NCBI GenBank assembly: GCA_002361535.1
Contig: DETG01000106.1
Location: 15,174 to 51,480, forward strand
DNA: 36,307 nt
Direction of reading: 5' to 3'
DNA from: Prevotella sp. UBA3294
Lineage (GTDB): Bacteria > Bacteroidota > Bacteroidia > Bacteroidales > Bacteroidaceae
Shown: positions 23,996 to 32,209 of the stretch, in pieces
Numbering within the stretch: the stretch's first letter is position 1
Layout: each line of letters opens with the position of its first letter
Translations under genes and position numbers: made by a program
Notes under the pieces: model-generated
What the model saw: the letters and a program-made list of their open reading frames with translations, nothing else
What the model was told of the DNA's origin: nothing
The model's database searches: none

Positions 23996-26461
23996 ATGGC
24001 AAAGAAAAAACAAGCAAAAACAGCCAAGAATTTCACTGAGGCAATAGGCATAGGCAATATATTCCAAAACGATATCTTTAACTTCATTTTTGGATTTATC
24101 CTGTTGCTGATGGCTGTATATGTCATCATTGCGTTTATCTCGTTCTTCTCAACGGGGCAGGCCGACCAGAGTCTGCTCTTAGACAGACGACCGGGTGAAT
24201 GGCTGAATACCGGACAGGAATATCAGAACAGCTGCGGTTCCATCGGAGCTATTATTTCCTATTTCTTCATTTCCCGATGCTTCGGGATCTCGTCGTTCGT
24301 GATTCCTGTGCTGATGGGGTTGGCAGGCCTGCGGCTGATGCATGCCTATAACAACATCAACTTCTTCAAGTGGTTCCTTTGTTTAGTGGTGCTGATGCTA
24401 TGGTGTTCAGTGACTTTTGCAAAGTTTCTCACTCCCATCATGGGTGATCAAGTGTTCAATCCTGGTGGTGACCACGGATTATTCTGTTGTCAGTTTTTAG
24501 AGAACATCATCGGGGCACCGGGCCTCACTGCGATATTAGGACTGGTTGCCATTCTGTTCCTGACCTACCTGACTACGGAGACGATCACAGTCATCCGCAA
24601 GATGCTGAACCCCGTAGGCTATATCCGCAGGAAAGTGCAGTTCGTGATCACCAACGACCAAAAGAAAGAGGAGCAGATCAGTCATGAGGAAAGCCTCCAA
24701 CCGGTTTATGAGCCTGAGATGACATTCGATGAGCCTGAACCCGAAGAGAAGCCGGAGCCTTTAGTACCAGAGAGGGAGCCGGACATCATTATGGAGGTGA
24801 ATGACAAGAACCAACATATAAAGAATCCACAACAGGTACAGTCAACCGATGGCATCGATATCAATGTGAAAGCTGCCGACGTGGAAGAGAAAGCCAACAG
24901 CAAGGATGTGACTACAGCCGTTGATTTGAGTACTCCCATCAATCCACGTGAGCCGTGGGTGAAGTACAAGTTCCCGACGCTCGATCTGTTGAAGAAATAC
25001 GATGACAGCGACAAACCCACCATCGACAAGGAAGAACAGCAGAGCAACATGAATCGAATCGTGGAGGTGCTGAACAGCTTCGGCGTGCAGATCCGCTCGA
25101 TCCATGCCACGGTGGGACCCACCATCACGCTCTATGAGATCACTCCTGCCGAGGGAGTGCGCATCTCGAAGATCCGTAACCTCGAAGACGATATCGCCCT
25201 GAGCCTGCGCGCCTTGGGAATCCGTATCATCGCCCCCATCCCTGGCAAGGGAACAATTGGTATCGAGGTACCGAATGCCAAGCCACAGATTGTGTCGATG
25301 GAGAGCATCCTGAACTCAAAACGGTTCCGTGAGACCACGATGGATCTGCCTATTGCATTGGGCAAGACCATTACAAACGATGTGTTCATGGTTGACTTGG
25401 CCAAAATTCCACATCTGCTTGTGGCCGGTGCTACCGGTCAGGGTAAGTCAGTAGGCCTGAATGCCATCATCACTTCCCTACTCTACAAGAAACATCCCAA
25501 TGAACTGAAATTCGTGCTCATCGACCCGAAAAAGGTGGAGTTCAGCATCTATACCCCTATCGTGAACCATTTCATGGCACAGATCCCTACGGAGAACGAT
25601 GATGAAGAAGCCATCATCACCGACGTGACGAAGGTGATCAAGACATTGAACTCTCTGTGTAAGCTGATGGATCACCGTTACGACCTGCTGAAGATTGCCG
25701 GGGCGAGAAATATCAAGGAATATAACAAGAAGTTCGTGGAGCACAAGCTGAAACTCACTGACGGTCACGACTACATGCCCTATATCGTGGTGATCATTGA
25801 TGAGTATGGCGACTTGATCATGACAGCAGGAAAGGAGATCGAGCTGCCGATTGCCCGTATTGCCCAATTGGCCCGTGCTGTGGGTATCCACATGGTGATT
25901 GCCACGCAGCGACCCACAGCGAAGATTATTACCGGTACCATCAAGACAAACTTCCCTGGACGAATTGCCTTCCGTACCGCGCAGCGTATCGACTCCATGA
26001 CCATCCTCGACCAGACTGGTTCCAACCAACTGATCGGACGAGGTGACATGCTCTACAAGAACGGTGGCGAGCCCATCCGTGTGCAGTGTGCCTTTGTGGA
26101 TACCCCCGAGGTGGAGCGCATCAACCAATATGTGGAAGCACAACCTGGTCCGCTGGAGCCTTTGGAACTGCCTGAGCCCTCGACAGATGAAGGTGGTGCA
26201 GGCGGTGGCGACAGCAAGGTGGATGTGCATAGTCTCGACCCATTGTTCGAGGAGGCAGCCCGTCATATCGTACTCACCCAGCAGGGATCTACCAGTATGG
26301 TTCAGCGTCGTTTCTCCATTGGCTACAACCGTGCAGGTCGTCTGATGGATCAGTTACAGGAGGCAGGTATTGTGGGCGAGGCCATGGGCAGTAAGCCGCG
26401 TGAAGTGTTAATAACTGATATGACACAGTTAGAGAATCTCTTTGCTTCGTTAAGAAGATAA
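23996..26461 (+). CDS. ftsK: DNA translocase FtsK/SpoIIIE
   Basis: 821 aa. A basic N-terminus and four or so membrane helices (about residues 25-210) are followed by an acidic, Pro/Glu-rich linker (about 225-300), the alpha-beta motor domain with Walker A GATGQGKS at about residues 478-485 and Walker B VVIIDEYGDLI at about 599-609, and a C-terminal winged-helix gamma domain (about 755-821: QGSTSMVQRRFSIGYNRAGR) that reads the polar KOPS-like DNA sequences. The protein pumps chromosome ends through the closing septum and activates XerCD. It is preceded by a -7 box and leads an operon with lolA, the same order as in Escherichia coli. Confidence 0.97.
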   Translation: MAKKKQAKTAKNFTEAIGIGNIFQNDIFNFIFGFILLLMAVYVIIAFISFFSTGQADQSLLLDRRPGEWLNTGQEYQNSCGSIGAIISYFFISRCFGISSFVIPVLMGLAGLRLMHAYNNINFFKWFLCLVVLMLWCSVTFAKFLTPIMGDQVFNPGGDHGLFCCQFLENIIGAPGLTAILGLVAILFLTYLTTETITVIRKMLNPVGYIRRKVQFVITNDQKKEEQISHEESLQPVYEPEMTFDEPEPEEKPEPLVPEREPDIIMEVNDKNQHIKNPQQVQSTDGIDINVKAADVEEKANSKDVTTAVDLSTPINPREPWVKYKFPTLDLLKKYDDSDKPTIDKEEQQSNMNRIVEVLNSFGVQIRSIHATVGPTITLYEITPAEGVRISKIRNLEDDIALSLRALGIRIIAPIPGKGTIGIEVPNAKPQIVSMESILNSKRFRETTMDLPIALGKTITNDVFMVDLAKIPHLLVAGATGQGKSVGLNAIITSLLYKKHPNELKFVLIDPKKVEFSIYTPIVNHFMAQIPTENDDEEAIITDVTKVIKTLNSLCKLMDHRYDLLKIAGARNIKEYNKKFVEHKLKLTDGHDYMPYIVVIIDEYGDLIMTAGKEIELPIARIAQLARAVGIHMVIATQRPTAKIITGTIKTNFPGRIAFRTAQRIDSMTILDQTGSNQLIGRGDMLYKNGGEPIRVQCAFVDTPEVERINQYVEAQPGPLEPLELPEPSTDEGGAGGGDSKVDVHSLDPLFEEAARHIVLTQQGSTSMVQRRFSIGYNRAGRLMDQLQEAGIVGEAMGSKPREVLITDMTQLENLFASLRR

Positions 26462-26526
26462 AAATGAAATAAACCACGATGGGGAAAAGATGTCTAATAC
26501 AGGCAAACCCATAAGTTATAAAAATT

Positions 26527-27129
26527 ATGAAGAAGATTGTTTTGATATCGTTGATGACAGTTCTTGCCATAGGCTTGAACGCACAGACAACAACACAGGC
26601 CCGTCAGATTCTCGACAAGACGGCCACTGTAGTAGGAAACAAAGGCGGTGCACAGGCTCGATTCACCATGTCAGGGAAATACGGAAACACCTCGGGCACT
26701 ATTTATATTAAAGGTAATAAATTTTGTGCCCATACCGATGCTGCCACCGTTTGGTATAACGGCAAGACGCAATGGATGTATAACAAGAAAGCCGATGAGG
26801 TAAATATCAGTACACCGACGGAGGCACAACAGCAGTCGATGAATCCGTATAAGTTCATCAATATCTACAAGAACGGATATGACCTGAGCTGCAAGACTGT
26901 AAGCGGCCAGTATCAGGTACACCTCAAAGCACAAAACCAGCAACGTTCCATCAAGGAGATGTACGTCACCATCAACAAGAGCTACAGGCCCACGCAGGTG
27001 AAGATGCGCACAGCCAAGGGCTGGACGGTGATCAATATTTCGAACTTCCAGGCAAAGAAGCTAAGTGACCGGGTATTCACCTTCAACTCCAAAGACTATC
27101 CCAATGCTGAAGTCATTGATTTAAGATAA
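26527..27129 (+). CDS. lolA: LolA-like outer-membrane lipoprotein carrier protein
   Basis: 200 aa with a signal peptide (1-19, IGLNAQ). The mature part has the half-barrel repeat pattern of LolA-family proteins: GGAQARFTMSG, GTIYIKGNKFCA, TVWYNGKTQWMYNKKADEVNIS, YKFINIYKNGYDL and a C-terminal INISNFQAKKLSDRVFTFN. LolA ferries lipoproteins through the periplasm to the outer membrane. It lies 65 bp after ftsK and 27 bp before the DUF5687 gene. Sequence similarity to proteobacterial LolA is low, as usual for this phylum, but fold pattern and ftsK neighbourhood support the call. Confidence 0.88.
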   Translation: MKKIVLISLMTVLAIGLNAQTTTQARQILDKTATVVGNKGGAQARFTMSGKYGNTSGTIYIKGNKFCAHTDAATVWYNGKTQWMYNKKADEVNISTPTEAQQQSMNPYKFINIYKNGYDLSCKTVSGQYQVHLKAQNQQRSIKEMYVTINKSYRPTQVKMRTAKGWTVINISNFQAKKLSDRVFTFNSKDYPNAEVIDLR

Positions 27130-27156
27130 CCATTTCCGATACAAGAAAGAAAAGAC

Positions 27157-28656
27157 ATGAACCGTTTTCAACTATTCAGAGAGCTACGACGCCACATCAA
27201 ACTGAGCGAGAAGAGGAGTCCGGTATATGAACAGAACAAAACCGCGAAGGTTGTGATCTACCTGATGTCGGGTTTCATGATCCTCTATCTGGTCTTCCTG
27301 GCTGTGATGTTCTCCATGATCGCCAACAATTCCCGGTCATTCACCGCTTGTGAGTTTCTCTTCGGCCTACTGCCCTTCTTCTTGGTAGCTGATTTTCTGT
27401 TTAGGTTCTTAGGACAGCAGACACCAGCGCAGCTGATCAAGCCTTACATCCTGCTCCCTATCCCCAAACATGCCTGTGTAGAGAGTTTCATTTTGTCGAG
27501 CATGGTGACACCCAATAACCTAATCTGGATGTTCATCACCGTGCCATACGCCATCATGTCGATTCTTTTCAGCAGCGGATGGTGGACAGCCATCGGCTTT
27601 GTGGTTGGTTTCCAGCTGCTGGTGATCATCAACAGTCAGAACTACATGCTTTGGCGAACGATGATCACACAGAAGATATTCTGGTGGATAGCCCCCATCC
27701 TCATCTATGGTGCGATGTTCCTTCCTTGGATGATCAAGGATTTTGATGCGATGTTCGATCTATTTGCCGCCATAGGTGAAGGTCTGTCTTCGTGGAATAT
27801 CCTGTATTTCATAGGTGTTTTAGCCATCCTCGCCCTGTTCTTCATGATCAACAGAAGCATCCAATATCATTTCACCTATACGGAAACAACTGGTTCTGCC
27901 AATGCACAGTTGAAACATGTCTCCGAGTTCCGACAGTTGGAACGTTTCGGTGAGATGGGCGAATACCTGAAGTTGGAGGTGAAAAGTATCCTACGCAACA
28001 AGAACATGCGCAACTCTTTCATCTACAGTACGGCATTCACCATCCTGCTGAGTCTGCTCATCTCCTATACCGAGATATATGACGGCACGTTCACCTCCCG
28101 CTTCTTCATGGTGTATGTCTTCATCATCAACGGCGGCATGCTCCTGATCAAGATCATGGGAGCAGAAGGCAACTATATCGACGGACTGATGATTCACAAG
28201 GAGAACATCCTGCAGCTGTTGCATGCCAAATATTATTTCTATTGTGTGTTGCTCCTTCTGCCCTTCCTCATCATGATCCCCACAGTGTTCATGGGTAAAT
28301 ATACCATTTTGATGCTCGTCTCCATGATGGCCTTTGCTGCCGGTCCTGTATTCTGTCTTCTGATGCAGATGGCGGTATGGAACAAGCAGACCGTCCCATT
28401 GAACAGTAAGTTGGTGAGCAAGGGGAATGTGGAAACCAACTGGTTTGCCTTTGGTGCTGAGATGGCAGCGATGTTTGCACCGGTGATTATCATCAGCGTG
28501 CTGAGTGCCTTCATGAACGAGACACTCACCTATGTCACCATGCTTCTCATCGGTCTGTTCTTTATAGCACTGCGCCATCTTTGGCTGCGTAATATCTATC
28601 AGCGCTTCATGGCACGGCGTTACGAGAACATGGAGAGTTTCCGAGCTACGAGATAA
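27157..28656 (+). CDS. DUF5687 membrane protein, ABC-2 permease-like
   Basis: 499 aa, an inner-membrane protein with about 12 hydrophobic helices arranged as two similar six-helix halves (about 30-240 and 300-480), separated by a polar region containing QLKHVSEFRQLERFGEMGEYLKLE-like sequence. The short amphipathic N-terminus (FRELRRHIKLSEKRSPVYEQN) is typical of DUF5687 proteins, which look like ABC export permeases and, to my knowledge, often sit next to an ABC ATPase gene. No ATPase gene follows here: a terminator begins 12 nt past the stop. Function and substrate are unknown. Confidence 0.82.
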   Translation: MNRFQLFRELRRHIKLSEKRSPVYEQNKTAKVVIYLMSGFMILYLVFLAVMFSMIANNSRSFTACEFLFGLLPFFLVADFLFRFLGQQTPAQLIKPYILLPIPKHACVESFILSSMVTPNNLIWMFITVPYAIMSILFSSGWWTAIGFVVGFQLLVIINSQNYMLWRTMITQKIFWWIAPILIYGAMFLPWMIKDFDAMFDLFAAIGEGLSSWNILYFIGVLAILALFFMINRSIQYHFTYTETTGSANAQLKHVSEFRQLERFGEMGEYLKLEVKSILRNKNMRNSFIYSTAFTILLSLLISYTEIYDGTFTSRFFMVYVFIINGGMLLIKIMGAEGNYIDGLMIHKENILQLLHAKYYFYCVLLLLPFLIMIPTVFMGKYTILMLVSMMAFAAGPVFCLLMQMAVWNKQTVPLNSKLVSKGNVETNWFAFGAEMAAMFAPVIIISVLSAFMNETLTYVTMLLIGLFFIALRHLWLRNIYQRFMARRYENMESFRATR

Positions 28657-28668
28657 GTCACTTGTAAT

Positions 28669-28694
28669 AAAAGTGTTACATCAACACTTTTGTA
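28669..28694 (+). terminator. Terminator of the ftsK-lolA-DUF5687 unit
   Basis: AAAAGTGTT (28669-28677), loop ACATC, AACACTTTT (28683-28691): a perfect 9-bp stem whose 3' arm ends in a T-run. It begins 12 nt after the DUF5687 stop. Confidence 0.8.
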
Positions 28695-28719
28695 AACGTT
28701 TCCGTATATAAACAAGAAG

Positions 28720-28747
28720 AAACCATGGCAAATGTCATGGTTTTTTT
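28720..28747 (+). terminator. Second hairpin terminator before the secreted-protein locus
   Basis: AAACCATG (28720-28727), 8-nt loop, CATGGTTT (28736-28743), followed by more T. It sits directly before the -7 box at 28749-28756 and would insulate the next unit from ftsK transcription. Confidence 0.75.
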
Positions 28748-28748
28748 G

Positions 28749-28756
28749 TATTTTTG
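28749..28756 (+). promoter_or_regulatory. -7 box for the secreted-protein locus
   Basis: TATTTTTG matching TAnnTTTG, 34 nt before the ATG at 28791. Its -33 region would fall inside the preceding hairpin; no TTTG is present there. Confidence 0.55.
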
Positions 28757-28790
28757 CACCCAGAATATATACTAATCTACTTCTTACAAA

Positions 28791-29252
28791 ATGAACAAAA
28801 AAACTATTATCTGTCTGTTGTCTCTGTTCTTCGTAGCATTATGTTCATGGGCTGACAACAAACAAACAGTCACCATCAACGGAGAAACCGTAGAGAAAGC
28901 GGTGGCACGAATCACATTCAATGGAGACTTGGTGAATCTTTCATTCGATGACGGAACCGTCATGGAGTCTATCGACATGGGTAATTTGGTGATTACCTTC
29001 TCGAAGGCAACAGGTGATGATACCGCTACCGATCTGCTTCAGGTTTTCTCCTATAGTAAACTTGTGGGAAACCAGCTCATTGTGGGTAACATCCAAGAGA
29101 AGGCTCCCATTGCCATTTACGATGCCAACGGTATGCACTGTCTGAGTACCGTGGCTTCAAGTACCTCACAGAACATCGATATCAGTAACCTGAAAGGCGG
29201 TGTCTATATCCTCCGCGTTGACAAGCAGGTGATTAAATTCGTGAAACGATAA
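28791..29252 (+). CDS. Small secreted protein with a T9SS-like C-terminal sorting domain
   Basis: 153 aa. Signal peptide 1-21 (CSWADN). The centre (residues 25-95) is beta-rich with no recognised domain (VTINGETVEKAVARITFNGD). The last ~50 residues (APIAIYDANGMHCLST, NIDISNLKGGVYILRV and the end VIKFVKR) follow the type A sorting-domain pattern of proteins exported by the type IX secretion system. It is therefore probably secreted or surface-attached. The pectate lyase gene follows after 19 nt. The export signal is well supported; the role is unknown. Confidence 0.8.
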   Translation: MNKKTIICLLSLFFVALCSWADNKQTVTINGETVEKAVARITFNGDLVNLSFDDGTVMESIDMGNLVITFSKATGDDTATDLLQVFSYSKLVGNQLIVGNIQEKAPIAIYDANGMHCLSTVASSTSQNIDISNLKGGVYILRVDKQVIKFVKR

Positions 29253-29271
29253 AAGATAGGAGAAATAAAAC

Positions 29272-32109
29272 ATGAAGAAATATATACTCACATTGCTCGC
29301 ACTCATCAGTGGTCTAACTATCCATGCTCAAAGTTCATGGAATTTCACATCCATCAGTGACGACGACTACAATGCCATCATTGAAGATGAGGTCAACTGG
29401 GGAAAGGTAGATGAAAAAGACCGGTACCACAACCTCTTAGCTCTTAACAACAGTACCCTTACTGCTAAAGGCACGGAACTGAATTATACAAAAGGACTGC
29501 TTTTCAAGGCAAATGCCAAAGGTATTCGTGTTGACCGTGAAAACAAACGTCTTGCCCTCAATGGAGGAGATATTGCCATAACCATCCCCAACCTGACGAA
29601 AGGACAAACAGTGAACATCGTAACAAGAGTAGGAAGCAAGAGTGCGCTTACACGATATATTGAAGCGACCACCAACCTGACGGTGACCGCTGGGTTCATA
29701 GGATCAGAAGCATACGAACAGATGACGAACACTGCCACCGTGACAGAAGACGGCGATGTGGTCTTCACCACCAAGGAGGGTGCTATTGAACTCTATTCCA
29801 TCACGGTGGCCTCACCCTCACAAGGTGGTGGTGAGATTACCATAGCCGATGACTACTCCAATCCTTCCAGTCTTACTGTCAATCAGGCCATCCTGACATT
29901 GAGCGATGGCGGGAAACGGTATTACAACACAGAATCTCTTTCGAACATCGCCATTGACAACTCTGACGTGGTGATCAGCAATAGAAGCGGAAACTACACA
30001 TTCAGTGGGAATGTGACAGACATCTCTTTCCGCAAGGCTGAGAGCGGACAAACCGGCCAAACCACCAACACTGATGATGTGGTGAACATTACTGAAGCCA
30101 AGGGTTGGTTGGAGTCTGCATACGTGAAGTTCGACCTGTTCGAAGGAGCCAAGTCGTACAATGTCTATATCAAAGGCGGACAATACAGCGACTATACCAA
30201 GATCGACCAGCAGTTGGTGCGCAACTACGGTTCTTACGGTCGTGCCGACGTGGTGGGACTGAAAGCCGCTACCGACTATGTCATCAAGGTGGTGCCCGTC
30301 AATGAAAGTGATGAGGAGATGACAGCCCATGCCAATGAGGCCACTGGCATCCCCGTGAAGAACTATGACCGTGCAGGTTTCGCACACAAAGGAGTAAGCG
30401 GCATCGGAGCATACAACGACGACGGTACGCTGAAATCGGGTGGCATAGTACTGTACATTACAAAGAACAACGTCAACACTGTGTCTCTTGATATGATTAT
30501 TAATAACAAGGGAGGCACACAGACCTTTACAGGTCTTGGAGAAATTATGTATGGAAAGCAAAAGGGGTTTGACACAAGGCCTCTTGCTATACGTATTATC
30601 GGTGAAATTAAAAAAGCTGATGCTGATGCCAATCAACTCAAGAGCGATGAAGACGGTCTGGAACTGAAAGGGAACAGCGATGACACAGAGATGAATGTTA
30701 CCTTGGAGGGTATCGGTGATGATGCCACCTTCAACGGATTTGGCATGACATTTAATAAATGTACGAAGATGGAGATGCGTAACCTGGGTATCATTAATTT
30801 CAACGATGACGCCATACAGCTGAAAAGTGCTCAGCATGCCTGGATACACCACAATGATCTTTTCTACGGCAGTGCCGGTAGTGATGCCGACCAGGCCAAG
30901 GGCGACGGTTCCATGGATGTGAAAGACAACTCCCGCTATTGCACTTTCTCATATAATCATTTATGGGATAGTGGTAAGACATCTCTCTGTGGCATGAAGA
31001 GCGAGAGCGGTGACAACTGGATATGCTATCACCACAACTGGTTCGACCACTCTGATTCGCGTCATCCGCGTGTTCGTACAATGAGCGTTCACGTATGGAA
31101 CAACTACTACGATGGCGTTTCCAAGATTGGCGTAGGAGCTGTGGCAGGTGCAAACATCTTCGTGGAGAACAACTATTTCCGTAACAGCAAGAACCCGATG
31201 TTGATTTCCGAACAGGGTACCGACGGCAGGGGTGGTTTCGCCGATGACCACGATGGCGGTATGATCAAAGCCTACGGTAACATCCTGACAGGGAAGTCTG
31301 CCACCACTTTCATTTCCCATAAGCAGAATGCCACGGAGTTTGATGCCTACGTAGCAGACAGTCGTGATGAGCAGGTTCCTAACACCTATAAATCGGTTGT
31401 GGGTAACTACACCTACAACAACTTCGATACCAATGCCTCGGTGATGTATGATTACACACCAGATGCAGCTGATGATGTTCCGGCCATCGTTACAAGCAGT
31501 ACGGGTGCAGGTCGTATGAACCATGGTGATTTGCAATGGACTTTCAACAACGCCGTTGACGACACAAAGGATGCCATCGACTCAGAGTTGAAGTCAAAAG
31601 TGACAAACTACAAGACTTCCCTCGTCGGAATCTTCGGTGATGAGAATGCACAAAGCGGTGAATCCGGAGGAGAAGGTGGAGAAGGTGGAGAAGGTGGTGA
31701 GTCTGGCGAAGGCGGCCAAGGTGGTGATACTCCTACAGGCACCATCTTAGCATCGTTCGATGGTTCACCATCACTTAGTATGTTCACGGTAGCAGGCAGT
31801 TATTATGATGGCAAGATTACCTACGACGGCATCTATTATAAGAAAGGTGTAAAATTCAATAGTGAAGGTTCCATTACCTTTACTCCTACACAGAACTACA
31901 ACATGATTATCATCATGGGAACCACAAAAGATGGTAGGAACGTGAAGATCAACGGAACAACAACTACGGTCAGCGGTACAACAAGCACTGATGGAACATA
32001 TTATGAATTAAGTCCCATCGCCATCACTGCCAATACACAGTATGTACTGACTAAAGGTAGTGCCGAAGGACTGGTCATGCTCATTAAGCTTGTGCCCGTT
32101 GAAGAATAA
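29272..32109 (+). CDS. Multidomain secreted pectate lyase, PL1 family
   Basis: 945 aa. Signal peptide 1-19 (TIHAQ). A beta-sandwich-like module at about 22-180 (SSWNFTSISDDDYNAII) is shared with the next secreted protein. A fibronectin-III-like domain lies at about 270-365, then the parallel beta-helix PL1 core at about 370-785, with AIQLKSAQHAWIHHNDLF, GDGSMDVKDNS (calcium-binding Asp region) and HHNWFDHSDSRHPRVR at about 586-602, where the Arg is the PL1 catalytic base. A Gly/Glu linker with 9-bp DNA repeats covers about 796-820, and a C-terminal beta domain about 825-945. PL1 enzymes cleave polygalacturonate by beta-elimination with calcium. Unlike its neighbours it lacks the NGxRV...NGKK sorting tail. 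It is probably in one transcript with the gene 19 nt upstream. Confidence 0.92.
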   Translation: MKKYILTLLALISGLTIHAQSSWNFTSISDDDYNAIIEDEVNWGKVDEKDRYHNLLALNNSTLTAKGTELNYTKGLLFKANAKGIRVDRENKRLALNGGDIAITIPNLTKGQTVNIVTRVGSKSALTRYIEATTNLTVTAGFIGSEAYEQMTNTATVTEDGDVVFTTKEGAIELYSITVASPSQGGGEITIADDYSNPSSLTVNQAILTLSDGGKRYYNTESLSNIAIDNSDVVISNRSGNYTFSGNVTDISFRKAESGQTGQTTNTDDVVNITEAKGWLESAYVKFDLFEGAKSYNVYIKGGQYSDYTKIDQQLVRNYGSYGRADVVGLKAATDYVIKVVPVNESDEEMTAHANEATGIPVKNYDRAGFAHKGVSGIGAYNDDGTLKSGGIVLYITKNNVNTVSLDMIINNKGGTQTFTGLGEIMYGKQKGFDTRPLAIRIIGEIKKADADANQLKSDEDGLELKGNSDDTEMNVTLEGIGDDATFNGFGMTFNKCTKMEMRNLGIINFNDDAIQLKSAQHAWIHHNDLFYGSAGSDADQAKGDGSMDVKDNSRYCTFSYNHLWDSGKTSLCGMKSESGDNWICYHHNWFDHSDSRHPRVRTMSVHVWNNYYDGVSKIGVGAVAGANIFVENNYFRNSKNPMLISEQGTDGRGGFADDHDGGMIKAYGNILTGKSATTFISHKQNATEFDAYVADSRDEQVPNTYKSVVGNYTYNNFDTNASVMYDYTPDAADDVPAIVTSSTGAGRMNHGDLQWTFNNAVDDTKDAIDSELKSKVTNYKTSLVGIFGDENAQSGESGGEGGEGGEGGESGEGGQGGDTPTGTILASFDGSPSLSMFTVAGSYYDGKITYDGIYYKKGVKFNSEGSITFTPTQNYNMIIIMGTTKDGRNVKINGTTTTVSGTTSTDGTYYELSPIAITANTQYVLTKGSAEGLVMLIKLVPVEE
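31666..31727 (+). repeat. In-frame GGAGAAGGT-type repeat encoding a Gly/Glu linker
   Basis: Several 9-bp units of GGAGAAGGT and variants encode repeats of Gly-Glu-Gly within the pectate lyase. The unit is a multiple of three, so copy changes would alter linker length without shifting frame. Confidence 0.85.
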
Positions 32110-32120
32110 CCAATAATACC

Positions 32121-32153
32121 CTCTCGGAGTGAGTGACTCGCTCTCTCCGAGAG
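32121..32153 (+). other. Long intercistronic hairpin after the pectate lyase gene
   Basis: CTCTCGGAG (32121-32129) is an exact complement of CTCCGAGAG (32145-32153), and much of the inner 15 nt can also pair. There is no following T-run, so it is more likely an mRNA-stability or attenuation element than a terminator. No promoter -7 box is found between it and the next ATG at 32210. Confidence 0.6.
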
Positions 32154-32209
32154 AGTAACGTATATTATCAGACTATCAATCTATTATTAATTCCTAAAAC
32201 AAAGAACGT

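Noticed and set aside
25478..26266. 262-codon open frame on the minus strand within ftsK
   Set aside because: Antisense shadow of the conserved FtsK motor domain, without its own signals.
28669..28747. Riboswitch before the secreted-protein locus
   Set aside because: Two simple hairpins with T-runs explain the region; no conserved aptamer-like core is visible.
29818..30852. 344-codon open frame on the minus strand within the pectate lyase gene
   Set aside because: The plus-strand protein has clear PL1 and signal-peptide features; the antisense frame shows none.
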